Shown one piece after another: positions 12,932 through 23,600 of a stretch of DNA of 64,000 nt (position 1 is its first letter; each line of letters begins with the position of its first letter). The notes below the pieces were generated by a model that was not told the DNA's origin, made no database searches, and was given only the letters and a program-made list of their open reading frames with translations. The position numbers and the translations under genes were made by a program. Source of the stretch: Ricordea florida (lineage: Eukaryota > Cnidaria > Anthozoa > Corallimorpharia > Ricordeidae). The DNA lies in NCBI GenBank assembly GCA_949710005.1, contig OX453285.1:21345503-21409502 (forward strand), in the 5' to 3' direction.

Positions 12932-14068
12932 ATGAACACGAGCTGTAACGTTTCATCAATCTACTTTCACGGTACTTCAACAGCAAAACAAACTTTAAAT
13001 GTGACTTTGAATTACTCGTCATGCTTGCAAGATCTTTCCTCAAGCCCAGAAAACGTTGCATCTGGATACTCGACCTTCCCCAAAGCTGCCTTTGGTTCTT
13101 CAATGTACATCCTGGTCGTTGCATTCGTCACAGTTTTGGCCAACAGCGTTCTTCTGTATGTTCTATACAAAGATCCTTTGAAGATCTTTCGCAATGCTAC
13201 GACGTTTTTTATCATCGGTTTGGCTATTGTTGACTTGTTGACTGCGCTGGTACAAGAACCCTTGTACGCCACCTGTTTTATTCTACTTTACCTTCAAAAT
13301 CCTCTGGTCAGACAGTGTGGTTCCATCATGGATTTCTCACTTTATTTTGCCGCCTTTACTATGACAGTATCGTATTTCATAATGCTTGCCTTCACTCTAA
13401 CTCAGTACATTGTGGTCGCATCGCCTCTAAAGTACGCCCGTTTGATAACCAAACGAAAAGTCATCGCCACTGTGGCAATCATTTACATTTACTCTGCTAT
13501 CTTTTGGTCCTTGCATCTGATTGGTATTCCCGCAGATGTGCAGTCAAAGATAGAATTGTTTCTTCATTCTTACGCTATAGTTTTTCTAACAATTCTGCTC
13601 TATATTCTGCTGCATCGCACCGTGACAAGAAAGATGGCTGCCGGAGAGTCCCTCCAAGGCGAAGGCCAAACCCGAGGTGCAGGACAGCACAATCGAGTGC
13701 AGCGTCACTTCGTTCGAGCAAATTTCCTGTTGTTGGCTGTTTTGGTTGTGTGTTCACTATCAAAAATTATACTGTCAACGATCCATGCCTTTTTAGAAAC
13801 AAGTGAAACCGTTTTTATTGTGCACTTGATGGCCGATAACGTGCTGTACCTGAAATTCCTCTTAGATCCGTTTGTGTACGCGTGGCGTATACCAAAATAC
13901 CGTGAATCGCTTCGTTGGAGTGTTCGAAATCGATCGCCAGGCAAGAGCACAGGTGTGAATGATTTGAGAAGCAATGTTACCTTAAAGGAAACCACTGATA
14001 CAGCCACCGTTTCTATATCACAAGGATCCACAATAGCTTTGTTGAGCTTTAAAATCACCACCAAGTGA
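12932..14068 (+). CDS. Orphan class A (rhodopsin-family) GPCR, GPCR-1
   Basis: Predicted seven-helix plasma-membrane receptor, 378 residues in one exon; ligand unknown. The start at 12932 is preferred over the ATG at 12884 because the paralogue GPCR-2 begins with the same MNTSCNVSS and is also 378 residues. In addition a splice acceptor (TTCTCGCCACAG|) ends at 12899. The N-terminus has several N-glycosylation sites. TM2 carries LAIVD (Asp 2.50) and TM3 follows a conserved Cys. The DRY position reads TQY, and TM7 ends DPFVYAWRIPKYR in place of NPxxY. The usual TM6 proline is replaced (CSLSKI here, CSLPTS in GPCR-2), which is unusual. From about residue 174 to 356 it is otherwise identical to GPCR-2. 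Class sure; subfamily not. Confidence 0.9.
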   Translation: MNTSCNVSSIYFHGTSTAKQTLNVTLNYSSCLQDLSSSPENVASGYSTFPKAAFGSSMYILVVAFVTVLANSVLLYVLYKDPLKIFRNATTFFIIGLAIVDLLTALVQEPLYATCFILLYLQNPLVRQCGSIMDFSLYFAAFTMTVSYFIMLAFTLTQYIVVASPLKYARLITKRKVIATVAIIYIYSAIFWSLHLIGIPADVQSKIELFLHSYAIVFLTILLYILLHRTVTRKMAAGESLQGEGQTRGAGQHNRVQRHFVRANFLLLAVLVVCSLSKIILSTIHAFLETSETVFIVHLMADNVLYLKFLLDPFVYAWRIPKYRESLRWSVRNRSPGKSTGVNDLRSNVTLKETTDTATVSISQGSTIALLSFKITTK

Positions 14069-14320
14069 ACTTAAAGTTTACATTGTATTTGCTTTCCTCT
14101 TCTTTGCGATTTCCTATTTGATCCTTCATTGGGTGGGGTTCGTTTCTATGGCAAAGCGGATTAGGATTTGTGATCCAGGATAAGTGATTTCATGACGCAT
14201 CACAATCGCCACGATCCGTGTAACCTTAGATCTCAATTCCAGATCTGGATCACACCTAAGGAACGCACCAGTTATTTGATAGAAGATTTGACCCACTCAA
14301 GATTAACCCAGTTCTGGTTG
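14069..14320 (+). repeat. 3' flank of GPCR-1, inverted copy of 28785-29065
   Basis: The flank downstream of GPCR-1 (TTTGCGATTTCCTAT, TTCATGACGCATCACAATCG, GACCCACTCAAGATTAACCC) recurs in reverse complement downstream of GPCR-2. The inverted duplication therefore covers the coding 3' half plus about 250 bp of flank. It ends at the border of the receptor fragment. Confidence 0.8.
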
Positions 14321-14516
14321 TGTGCACTTTCCTCAGATAATCTTGCTGTCAACCCAGAACGTTCTGAAAGAAAATGAAACCGTTTCGATTCTTTACCTGA
14401 TGGCAGATAATATGCTGTATCAGAAGGTCTTTTTAGACCCATCTGCGTACGCCTGGCGAATACCGAAATACAGGGAATCCCTCCGCAGTATCGCTCGGCC
14501 TACAAGAAAAAATTAA
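14312..14516 (+). pseudogene. GPCR fragment (TM6-TM7), broken
   Basis: Matches the TM6-TM7 end of the neighbouring receptors: a VLVVC-like start in one frame, then a frame break, then SILYLMADNMLYQKVFLDP and YAWRIPKYRESLR. Nothing of TM1-TM5 is present. The TM7 motif is DPSAY rather than DPFVY. A truncated, frameshifted relic of a further paralogue, directly abutting the duplicated flank. Confidence 0.8.
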
Positions 14517-14699
14517 GGGTCGTCTGGGGAACAAAGAAGGGGACACGCTATTTTTCCGAGACATGAAACGACTGTGGTTGCTACATAGAAGAAATCCACA
14601 GTCGCTTTGTCAATCTGCAAAACCTTGCGAAGTAAGGAATCCCTGTGTTGTTAATCTAACAACATTCAATAGCTGTCATCGTGCCCCGCTCCGATCAAG

Positions 14700-15382
14700 A
14701 AGCGATCTTACACGTCACTCGTTCGACCAATCTTCGACTACGGGTCGGTGGCATGGTCTCCGCACACCAAGAGGGACATCTACATGGTGGAATCCGTCCA
14801 GCGCAGAGCCGCCCGTTGTACGACAGAGGACTACCGCAGGTCAAGTAGTGTCACGGAGATGATATGTATGTTAAGTTGGCAGTCTCTTCAACATCTTAGA
14901 ACAGTGCAAGATCTCTCGCTGTTTTACAAGATTAACTTTGGACTTGTTAGAATTAACTTCCCACCCGACATTTTACCTAAGCCCGTATCCCACTCTACAA
15001 GAGCCAGTGTCCGTAATAATTACCTGTTCTTCCTTCTTCCAGCCAAAATCAGTGCCTTCCAATTCTATTTCTACTCTCGCACCATTCCTATCTAGAACGC
15101 TCTACCCGAGGCAGTTTTCCCTCGATCGCACTTTACCGTCAGTAACCAACTTTGTTGCGGCCTTACCTAGTGAGCTAACCCGGTGATGGGCTAGTCCGGT
15201 CTTACGTTGTTTGTTTGTCATTTATATCGTTGTGACATTTTTCTTTTTTTCATTCATTCACTCATTCATTCAATTATCTATTTATTGTTCGTTATCGTTC
15301 TCACGGGTCAGCCTCCGCTGACCGCCAATTGCCGGATAAGCTTGCTAGTGGCAATTACATTATTTAAAGGTTAAAGGTTAAC
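14700..15382 (+). mobile_element. 3' end of a CR1/L2-like non-LTR retrotransposon
   Basis: The translation contains VRPIFDYGSVAWSPHTKRD, VQRRAARC and LFYKINFGL, the typical C-terminal end of CR1/L2-type reverse transcriptase ORF2. A stop (about 15092) and a frameshift interrupt the final part. The 3' end is a short tandem (TTTAAAGG/TTAAAGG, about 15363-15382), as is usual in this clade. 5'-truncated, not active. Confidence 0.8.
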
Positions 15383-15850
15383 GCTGCAAGTATTGTACCC
15401 AGACATTCTTTAGGCTTCGTCACGCTTTCTTCCACTAACCTCCTGCGCAGTCATTCTTTAGGCTTCGTCACGCTTTCCTCCACTAACCTCCTTTGGGCTT
15501 TGAAACTCATTTCTCCAGCAGCCTTCAACGCAGGCTGGGCTTCGTCACGCGTTTCTCCAGTAGCTTCCTAAGCACATGTTCTTTGCGTGTCGTCACGCGT
15601 TTATCCCTGACGAACGCCTGCACGAACAAGCGACTACTTCCGTTTGCTAATAACGGACCAATCAGAGACAGTTTACTAGTTCTGGATAAGCTGGATTCAG
15701 CAGCAGACTTTGATGTCGTTTTGGACTGCGTGTACGAAAGGTGTCGTACTAAGGAGCTAAATACGCAACAAGGAATAAGCACACATACCACCTTTTCCAG
15801 AGGGAGTCAGATATTTTAGGTACTCTTCCAAAAGGATTTGGGAAATCCCC
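15383..15850. repeat. Duplicated TTAGGCTTCGTCACGC segment
   Basis: A segment of about 60 bp beginning ATTCTTTAGGCTTCGTCACG occurs twice at about 15407 and 15454, with shorter echoes (GGCTTCGTCACGCGTTTCTC) near 15538. Followed by unannotated DNA. Probably part of a dispersed repeat. Confidence 0.5.
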
Positions 15851-16142
15851 TAACGAAGCTAAAGGAAAGCTTAGAGCAGTATTGGATAGCTGCTATATAA
15901 ATATCTTAATACCATTATTAATATTGTTATTATTACCACTATTATTAATATCAAAACCAATATTAATAGACATTACAATTGCAGCTTTTATCACCATCGT
16001 CACCATCGTTACTATAATTGTAAGTTAAAGCAAGGACATGAACCTTAATTGATTTATTTTACTAACAGAGCCAAGTTTTACAATCAGTCGTCCTAAGGAA
16101 TCGTGCGAACAATAAAAATTATAACACTTTGCACTTCAGTCT
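15851..16142. other. AT-rich intergenic DNA
   Basis: Contains imperfect ATT/AATATT runs around 15910-15970. I see nothing else. Confidence 0.5.
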
Positions 16143-16695
16143 TTAGATAATTTATTACATGGCTGGTTCCGTAAGCGGGCAAGATGAGGCAAATCCTGAG
16201 TTCTGATTTGCTACCCGAGCGGGCAAGATGAGGCAAATCCTGAGTTCTGATTGGCTACCCCAGCGTCCAAGATGAGGCGAATCCTGAGTTCTGATTGGCT
16301 ACCAGAGCGTGAAAGATGAGGCGAATCCTGGGTTCTGATTGGCTACCCGAGCGTGCAAGATGAGGTGAATCCTGGGTTCTGATTGGCTACCAGAGCGTGC
16401 AAGATGAGGCGAATCCTGAGTTCTGATTGGCTACCCGAGCGTGCAAGATGAGGCGAATCCTGGGTTCCGATTGGCTACCCGAGCGGGCAAGATGAGGCGA
16501 ATCCTGAGTTCCTGTCCCGCGAAACAAAACAAAGCAAAATGGCCATATAATGGTCTATAATAAATTCTCTATTGACCACGTTTGTTCGGTCAAGGCGGCT
16601 GGTATTGGCCTCGCTCTTTTCTTCCTTGACCTCGAACTCAGCCAAAATGCGGCCATTTCGACCTCACGTTTGGTCAATAACACGTATATATCACT
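16143..16695 (+). mobile_element. MITE-like element carrying a 44-bp tandem array
   Basis: The left end (ACATGGCTGGTTC), core (CGGGCAAGATGAGG) and right part (AATGGCCATATAATGG, then TTGACCACGTTTGTTCGGTC) match, in the opposite orientation, the element at 19983-20490. The copy here has eight core monomers against one in the other copy. No coding capacity. Ends approximate. Confidence 0.6.
16166..16516 (+). repeat. 44-bp tandem repeat, 8 units, each with an inverted CCAAT box
   Basis: Monomer contains GCAAGATGAGGCGAATCCTG followed by a GAGTTCTGATTGGCTACC-type segment. Units differ at a few positions. Six of the units carry CTGATTGGCTAC, an inverted CCAAT (Y-box) consensus. Confidence 0.9.
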
Positions 16696-16703
16696 TTATG
16701 TTA

Positions 16704-17035
16704 GGGACCGTTCATTTTTTTTACAAGGCAGAGGGGGGGGGGGGGGGCTGGTGTGATTCGGGAAGCACCATTTAAAATTTAAGAGACTCCCCTCAGCTAA
16801 AATTTTTTTTCACATGCCCCCCCCCCCCCCACTTGAAGAAGCAATTTGATTGATGGGCTCCTGTTAAGACATTATGCCATTTCAAATTATAGCGAAAATA
16901 TTGCATGTGACCCTCCTTTTTCCTGTTATTTTTTTTGGCATGCCTCCCCCCGAAAGCTGTTTTTTTCGCATGCCCGCCCCCCCCCCCCGAAATCCCACCA
17001 GGAGCCCACCTTCCTCGTAGTAAAAGAACGGTCCC
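16704..17035. mobile_element. PIF/Harbinger-like MITE, TTA target duplication
   Basis: Termini GGGACCGTTC and GAACGGTCCC, flanked by TTA at 16701-16703 and 17036-17038. The interior holds long G and C runs that could pair. Confidence 0.7.
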
Positions 17036-17572
17036 TTACCAAATGCAGCACACTGCAACCGATTGATAATAATCCACTAATTACCAAACGCGGGCGAGAA
17101 CCGTACTGGAGAATATTGGCACCGGGGCAGATACAGTAAAACGCCGCGAAGAAAAACCTAGTTTGGCAAAATAGATTCTTATAGTTTGGAGTACTTATTG
17201 GATGTTTAGGCTTAATTGGTTCTTAATTTTTATGAAGAAGGTTACTGTTGTTGTTTACAAGAAATTGTTATAAATGGTATTTGTCCTTCATAATAGAAAA
17301 TAAAACGTTTTGGGTCACTTTCAAAGAACCCCTGTTCAACTAGAAAGGCAAAAATGAAAACGGAAATTGTCTCTCGAACACGAGAGGGTTTGATTCTGAG
17401 CACTCTTTCGAAAGTGTTAGTTTGTAATATCAATTGGTGACCTGTCCATCTCAGCAGTCCAAACTGGGGACTTTGCACCCCTCAAAGATCCAATGAGAGA
17501 ACTCTTTTATGCCTCAGATTAAGCCAGTCACAGGGTTTGATAGACCTATTGTAGGCTGTTATAATTTTGGCT

Positions 17573-17662
17573 TCACAGATGTTGTGATGACTCCTGTACG
17601 TGAACGGCTGCCATTCGTTCTATGTCATCAAGATTCACTGACCACACCCAAGCTTTGAGATC
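17573..17662 (-). CDS. UBL4A: UBL4A exon 4 (terminal)
   Basis: 90 nt ending in TGA; acceptor TTTCTTTAG|GAT. Encodes DLKAWVWSVN followed by LDDIERMAAV and a short tail. Phase 0 continues directly from exon 3. The tail is about 16 residues shorter than the human one. Confidence 0.9.
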   Translation of the reverse strand, partial: DLKAWVWSVNLDDIERMAAVHVQESSQHL

Positions 17663-20600
17663 CTAAAGAAACAAAGAAGACATAAGAGGGAGGTAAAAAG
17701 ATGACACAGATAGACAGTTTTGGGCAAATATTTTACGACAAATGGACGTTGCCATGGCAGGAGCCCATTACCCAGAGCGTGTTACTCCCATACTGGGTCT
17801 GTGAAACGGCGTTTTCACAAGTAAGGTTATTTTTAGATCGTCTCACCCCCGAATTGGTTTGGTAGAGCCAATCACAAGCTAGTGCATGATTGATATGTAG
17901 GTAGGTACGTGGTGTAAGCATCGTGTATGGCTATGGAGAGCAATGTATGCCATATATTCACTAACGGGGAACCACTATATGATGCTTACACCACGTACCT
18001 ACCGATATGTAGCATGATAACCGCCTGTAGCGACAACGAACATAGCCGACATACACGAGTCTTCATCGGAGTGTTCGGACAGCATTTCTGACGATATTCA
18101 AGGTATTTAGTAGCTCCAATGAGATAACTGAGGCAGCGGAAACAACTTTTTTTCGCGGGAGAGGCCGCTCTAAAAATAACCTTACTTGAGAAAACGCCGT
18201 TGCATAAATCTATAGGGTATCCGGTCATTTCGCACCACGGTCATTTCGCTCCCAGTCATTTCGCACCAAACCAGAATCAGATCGTTCCGCGTAATGGTCA
18301 CTTCGTTCCATCATACAGTCAATTCACTCCATGTTAAAGACGATGTTTACATGTTGTTGAGTAGAGAACAACAATTGCCAGAACATGATCACGAGCGTTC
18401 CCTGCCGATACTACATGTTGTCAATTTACCGTTTCATACTGGTCCCAGGGCATGCATGGAACGAGTTACTTTCATGTTTACATGTAACTGAGTGTTGGAA
18501 GAGGCAAAACGAAGTCCGGTAAACAAGGATCAAAAGCGTCATTTGAATAAAACTCTTTTTCCTTTTTAAGGGATATAGAATGGTCCCTGTAAAAAAATAA
18601 GTCTCGGCAAATTAAAAGTGGGTCTCGAAATCTCGGCGTCACAAACTAGAGTCTCGGAATCTCGAGCTCGCAAAAAAAAAACAGGTCTCGAAATCTCGAA
18701 TTTTTAAAATGTGAGTCTCAGAGTCAGTGTCAAACCTAAAGCAAATTCTCATGAAAAACTGGCATTTAATAGAACAACAACCATTACTGAGCGGAATCTA
18801 CAAAAAACCGCCCCTCGTATCTTACAAAAGAGGGCGGTCGCTCAAAGACATACTCGTGAGAGCCAAACTATATAAAGGCTATTTTGAACACGCGCTGGGA
18901 GTCGTGTAGGCCTGTCAACCCCATTTTACGCGGAGTCTCGGGCTCGGATTTTAAAAAAACAGTTAAGTCTCGGTCTCGGATTTTTTAACGAGGGTCTCGG
19001 CGAGTCTCGGATTTTACCATTCTATACCCCTTTTTTACTAATCAAGAACAATATTTTTGCGATCATGATCGCTCCATTCCACGTTGGAACAGGTAAGACC
19101 TAGCGCGCTTTTCTCTCTTTCTTAATTTTCAAATGCTTTTATCTTGATGGAGCGAAATGACCATGGTGCGAAATGACCGTAAACGAATGATGCAGGTTTC
19201 GCTCCCAACCGAGTTCGCACCCACCGAGTTCGCACCTTACACTTACCGCGTTCGCACCCAATAAGACCGAGTCTGAGTTTTTAGGGTCTGAGTTTTCGAG
19301 ACACCCAGAGGGTCTCAGTTTTTAGGGTCTGAGTTTTTAGGGTCTGAGTTTTCGAGACACCCAGAGGGTCTGAGTTTTTAGGGTCTGAGTTTTCGAGACA
19401 CCCAGAGGGTCTGAGTTTTTAGGGTCTGAGTTTTCGAGACACCCAGAGGGTCTGAGTTTTTAGGGTCTGAGTTTTCGAGACACCCAGAAGGTCTGAGTTT
19501 TTAGGGTTTGAGGTCTGAGTTTTCGAGGTCTGAGTTTTCGAGACACTCAACTCGATCTTACTGGGTGCGAACGCGGTAAGTGTAAGGTGCGAACTCGGTG
19601 GGGAGCGAAACCTCCTGCTACCCCGTAAACCATCTATAGCAGTTGCACGCTCCGGGTAATGGGCTCCTGGTCGTGGCTAATTTCAAAACAAGACCACACA
19701 GTAGAATCCTTCTTTCTCTAACCCTCAGTTTCTCGAACCTCCCCATAACTCAAACCTATTTTTATTTCCCTTCAGGTCATTTTCTATGCAATTTTACCCA
19801 GATCAATGTCAGTAACTGGGCGACTGTGCACCTACCCCTCCCATAACTCAACGCTAATACTCACTTTTTACCTTATTATAACTTTTTGGGTTAGGGGAGG
19901 GGTAGGTGCACAGTTGTCCAGATACTGACATTGTTAATTTTACCCTCAATAACTCCAACTCCCAAACAAATTTTCGTTTCCCTTGGAGGTTCAAGAAATC
20001 GGGATTCTACTGTACGTAGCCTTAGTTGAAGTCAATAAGACAAAAGAAGAACTAGGCCAAAATCTAGCCATCTTGGCCAAACAAGCTTGGTCAATAGCGG
20101 ATTTATTACATGACCATTTTGTTTGGTTTTGTTTTGCCATTGTGGTCGAGTATACTCAGCTGGCGAAGTCTTCAATGAAATATTTGCTGATCAAGATTCT
20201 GATACAATAAGGTGTGTCAAGGAAGGGGTCAGATTAGTTGAAGAAATTGGGATTCTACTGTACGTAGCCTTAGTTGAAGTCAATAAGACAAAAGAAGAGC
20301 AAGGCCAATATGCAGCCATTTTGACCAAACAAGCTCGGTCAATAAAGGATTTACAATATGGCCAATTTTGTTTTGTTTTGTTTTGCAGCACAATGCGGGC
20401 AAGATAGGTCCATCTTGCGCACTTGCATAGCCAATCAGAATTGGGATTAACCTCATTTTGCACGCTCAATGAACCAGCCATATAATACAGCTCCTTAAAA
20501 CACTTGTGATTACAAAGAGTTCCCCCCCCCTCCCACAAAAAACAATGTTGAAGTCTGCCTGGATTATTACTGCATGTCTGAACAACATTGATCAGGGTGT

Positions 20601-23600
20601 GGCAGGGGGGGTCAGTCATTGTGGCAATGAATCTACAAGATGGGTGTCCTTAGGGTTGGGAAGTGCAAAATTGCCATCACATTTTTTTACAAGAATGTAA
20701 ACCAGCTGACTGGGATATCTAAACTGTCTCACATGAATGGGTTTCCTGTGGTTCACCTACTCCAAAACTGTTTTATAAGGCAAAGAACAAAAGACATTCA
20801 ATTCAAATGAGAAACAAAAACTCATAAACTAAGTAGATGAAAAGAAAAATGCAGATACAAACCTCCTTGAATTTCACCAAGATATGTTCCACGTCTCTTT
20901 CATTGAAGTGAGCCCTGAGGAACTTCCTAAGCTGGACAGTAAATTCTGAAGAAGTTTCAACTTTTGTTCCCTCAGCAGGTTTTCTTACAAACAAATGTAG
21001 CTTGCTCCCATCTGCAATGTGGTAATGTCTTAAACAGGAGGAATCTGACAAAAAGAATAGAATATCCCTTCAAGAATGAGACACACATTTTGACATCTGA
21101 AATGCATTTATAGGAAAGGAAACACAAGAAATCCCTTGAACAAAAAAACACCCCCTAGTACAAAAATACCCCTCCCCCCTCCCCTAAAAAATAAAATAAA
21201 AAATAAAATAAAAAAGCTTTGCGTTCCCATAGTAACATAAGAGGTACATTGGGATAAAATTTAGACTGACAAAACACTCAGAAAACTCAGGATTATAACA
21301 TGGGGAACTTTAGTTAATGAGTGTATTTTTGGAGTTGACTGTAATATATCTAACTTAAATTTCTCTTGCTAACTGAATTTGAGGTCCGTACTGTAAATTA
21401 CCAAGCAAGTTTTTTCTACTCGGATTTACAGCCCAAGCGCAAAGCGAGTGGGCCATAAATCCAAGCGGAAAAAAACAAGGATCCATAACTTACAGTACGG
21501 ACAGAGAAGACAAGGTTTGTAAGATATTTATTATATGATAATAAAAATTCTTCTTTTGTCACACAATATAGTCAATGGATGTGGATCGCGCATCATCACA
21601 TTTTCTAAGATGAACAACAACCCATTCATTTACCCATTCGCCCCTGAACTGCCCGGAACAGCTTGCGCCAAACCTCGACCCTTGTACCGCTTGTGACGTC
21701 ATCAGTTTTAATGGTCAAGGACAACTTTGACAGGTAACTTGTCCAGCAGGAAACAATCTTTCAAACCATTCCCAAATCAGACTGTGTGATTAGGTCACAC
21801 AGTCCAGAGAAACACACAAAAAACCACGTAACCTTGACCACAAAATTATAAGGATGATTTTGCTCCACTACCCTCCCAGACCTTGTTCAATATAATTTCA
21901 TGGTCCTTGGAGATTTTGTGAAAATGTTTCCCACAAAACCAAAGCTTACTAAACACCCAGCCAAGTCAAGAAAAATGGAGCGAGAAAAACAAAAGAAGCA
22001 GCGAGAAGAGGGAGCAAAAACTAGAGGGGGCAACGAAACGTTTCAACCCAAAAATGAAATTTTGCGTTCTGTGCATGCCTGAACTTCAGATGCTGTAATT
22101 TACTATCTGGTATAGAAGCTTGTTTACTGGTTGATTTTCAAGCAAATTTGGGCAAGTTTCAGTACATTTTAGGCAAACGGTTAGTAGGAAACTATGTAAA
22201 TAGCTTCAGAAGCCATTTTTCAGCAAAAGTTCCAGGAGTGAATGGGTTAACATATTTATTATATCTCTAGAGACATTTTGGAACCAAAACAAACTTTTGA
22301 ATATTGCAGGCCGTACAGTGAAGTACAACCCGGTGAATTGACCAATCACAGCGCGCATAGTAACACGAGAGATATAATAGTCAATGGTTAAAACCAAGTC
22401 AGGAGCAAAAGGCAGTGGGAAATTTGGTAATGCAATCTATGAGGAGTCACCACCTCTTTGTACATATAAACAGTCTAAGCCTAGATTGCTCCCACAAGTT
22501 CACTATAGGTCAGTGGTACATGCAGAGTATTGACACTTATAACCAGAGAGGCCCTGTTAGGGGGGTTCTTTATGTCGCCTGTCTGAGTTTCAAACCTTTT
22601 CATGTTGCAATTTCGGAAGGTTCGCAGGTTACTGTCGTAATTTCACGTGAGCCGCTCATCACATCGTCATTTCAGCTCCTTCATGTTGCCGTTTCAGGGC
22701 CACATTGCTTGTCAGAATTTGCCTCTAACAGGGCCTCATCAGAAGGTCATAGATTCAGCACTTATTGGGTGAGCTCAGATCACTTTCAACAAGTTTGCCT
22801 TTGACAGTGCAGAAAAAAAAATTAATAGACCCATGACAAATTCACCAGGCCCAAAATACGCCTATTTACAGACCTGCCAGTGTTTTTCCCTTAAACACCA
22901 ACCGTTGCTGTGAAACTGGAATTTCAAGTTTATCTGAGACAAGTCTTTTCACCATAAGGATCTGGTCATCCTCAGAAACCTGCAAAGTCATGAGAAAGAT
23001 TTTGCTTAGGCACTTGCTACACTGATCCCTTCAAATGCCATATGCTAGGGTAAAGTTTATGATGGAACAGATTGAACAGGGTGAAATTGTACAAAAAAAC
23101 CCAAAACAATAATCCAGTTTTTGTTAAGAAACAGCCAAAGGCGCACACAAGCCTTAAGCCCACATGGCCGGAGCTTATCCCGGTTTCAATAGCATGAAGC
23201 ACCTGGGAGTATTATTACTCCCCCCTGGAAGGAATGCTAGTCCATCGCAGGGTCACTCCCAGCAATGTATCGCTGGTACCCATTTATACACCTGGGTGGT
23301 GAGAGACAGTGTGGAGTAAAGTTTCTTGTTACGCGAGATGACGTAGTCAGCCAGCGTATAAAATTCGGTAGCGCATTCCTTTCGTCGTCTTGGGAGTCAA
23401 AAATTGCCTTGTTTTTTTAACTTTCCCATATCCCGAGCCCGTCCCGAAAAAAATGTGTGATTTTTATTGGCTGTAACTCCGAATCACGTGCAAGTCAGGT
23501 TGGATTGCACCATGGATATCCATGATCGCACAACCCACAAGAAACATACTGCATCAGCAATTTTAAACCAACACATCCCACGTAAACGCCTTCAGGCGTC

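Noticed and set aside
13012-14064. Antisense and out-of-frame ORFs over GPCR-1 (and their counterparts over GPCR-2, -3 and -4)
   Set aside because: Shadows of the receptor frames; the receptor frame alone encodes the seven helices.
19983-20407. Repeated frame EIGILLYVALVEVNKTKEE as a gene
   Set aside because: The two copies are a direct duplication within a MITE-like element that also occurs, diverged and not open, at 16.1-16.7 kb.
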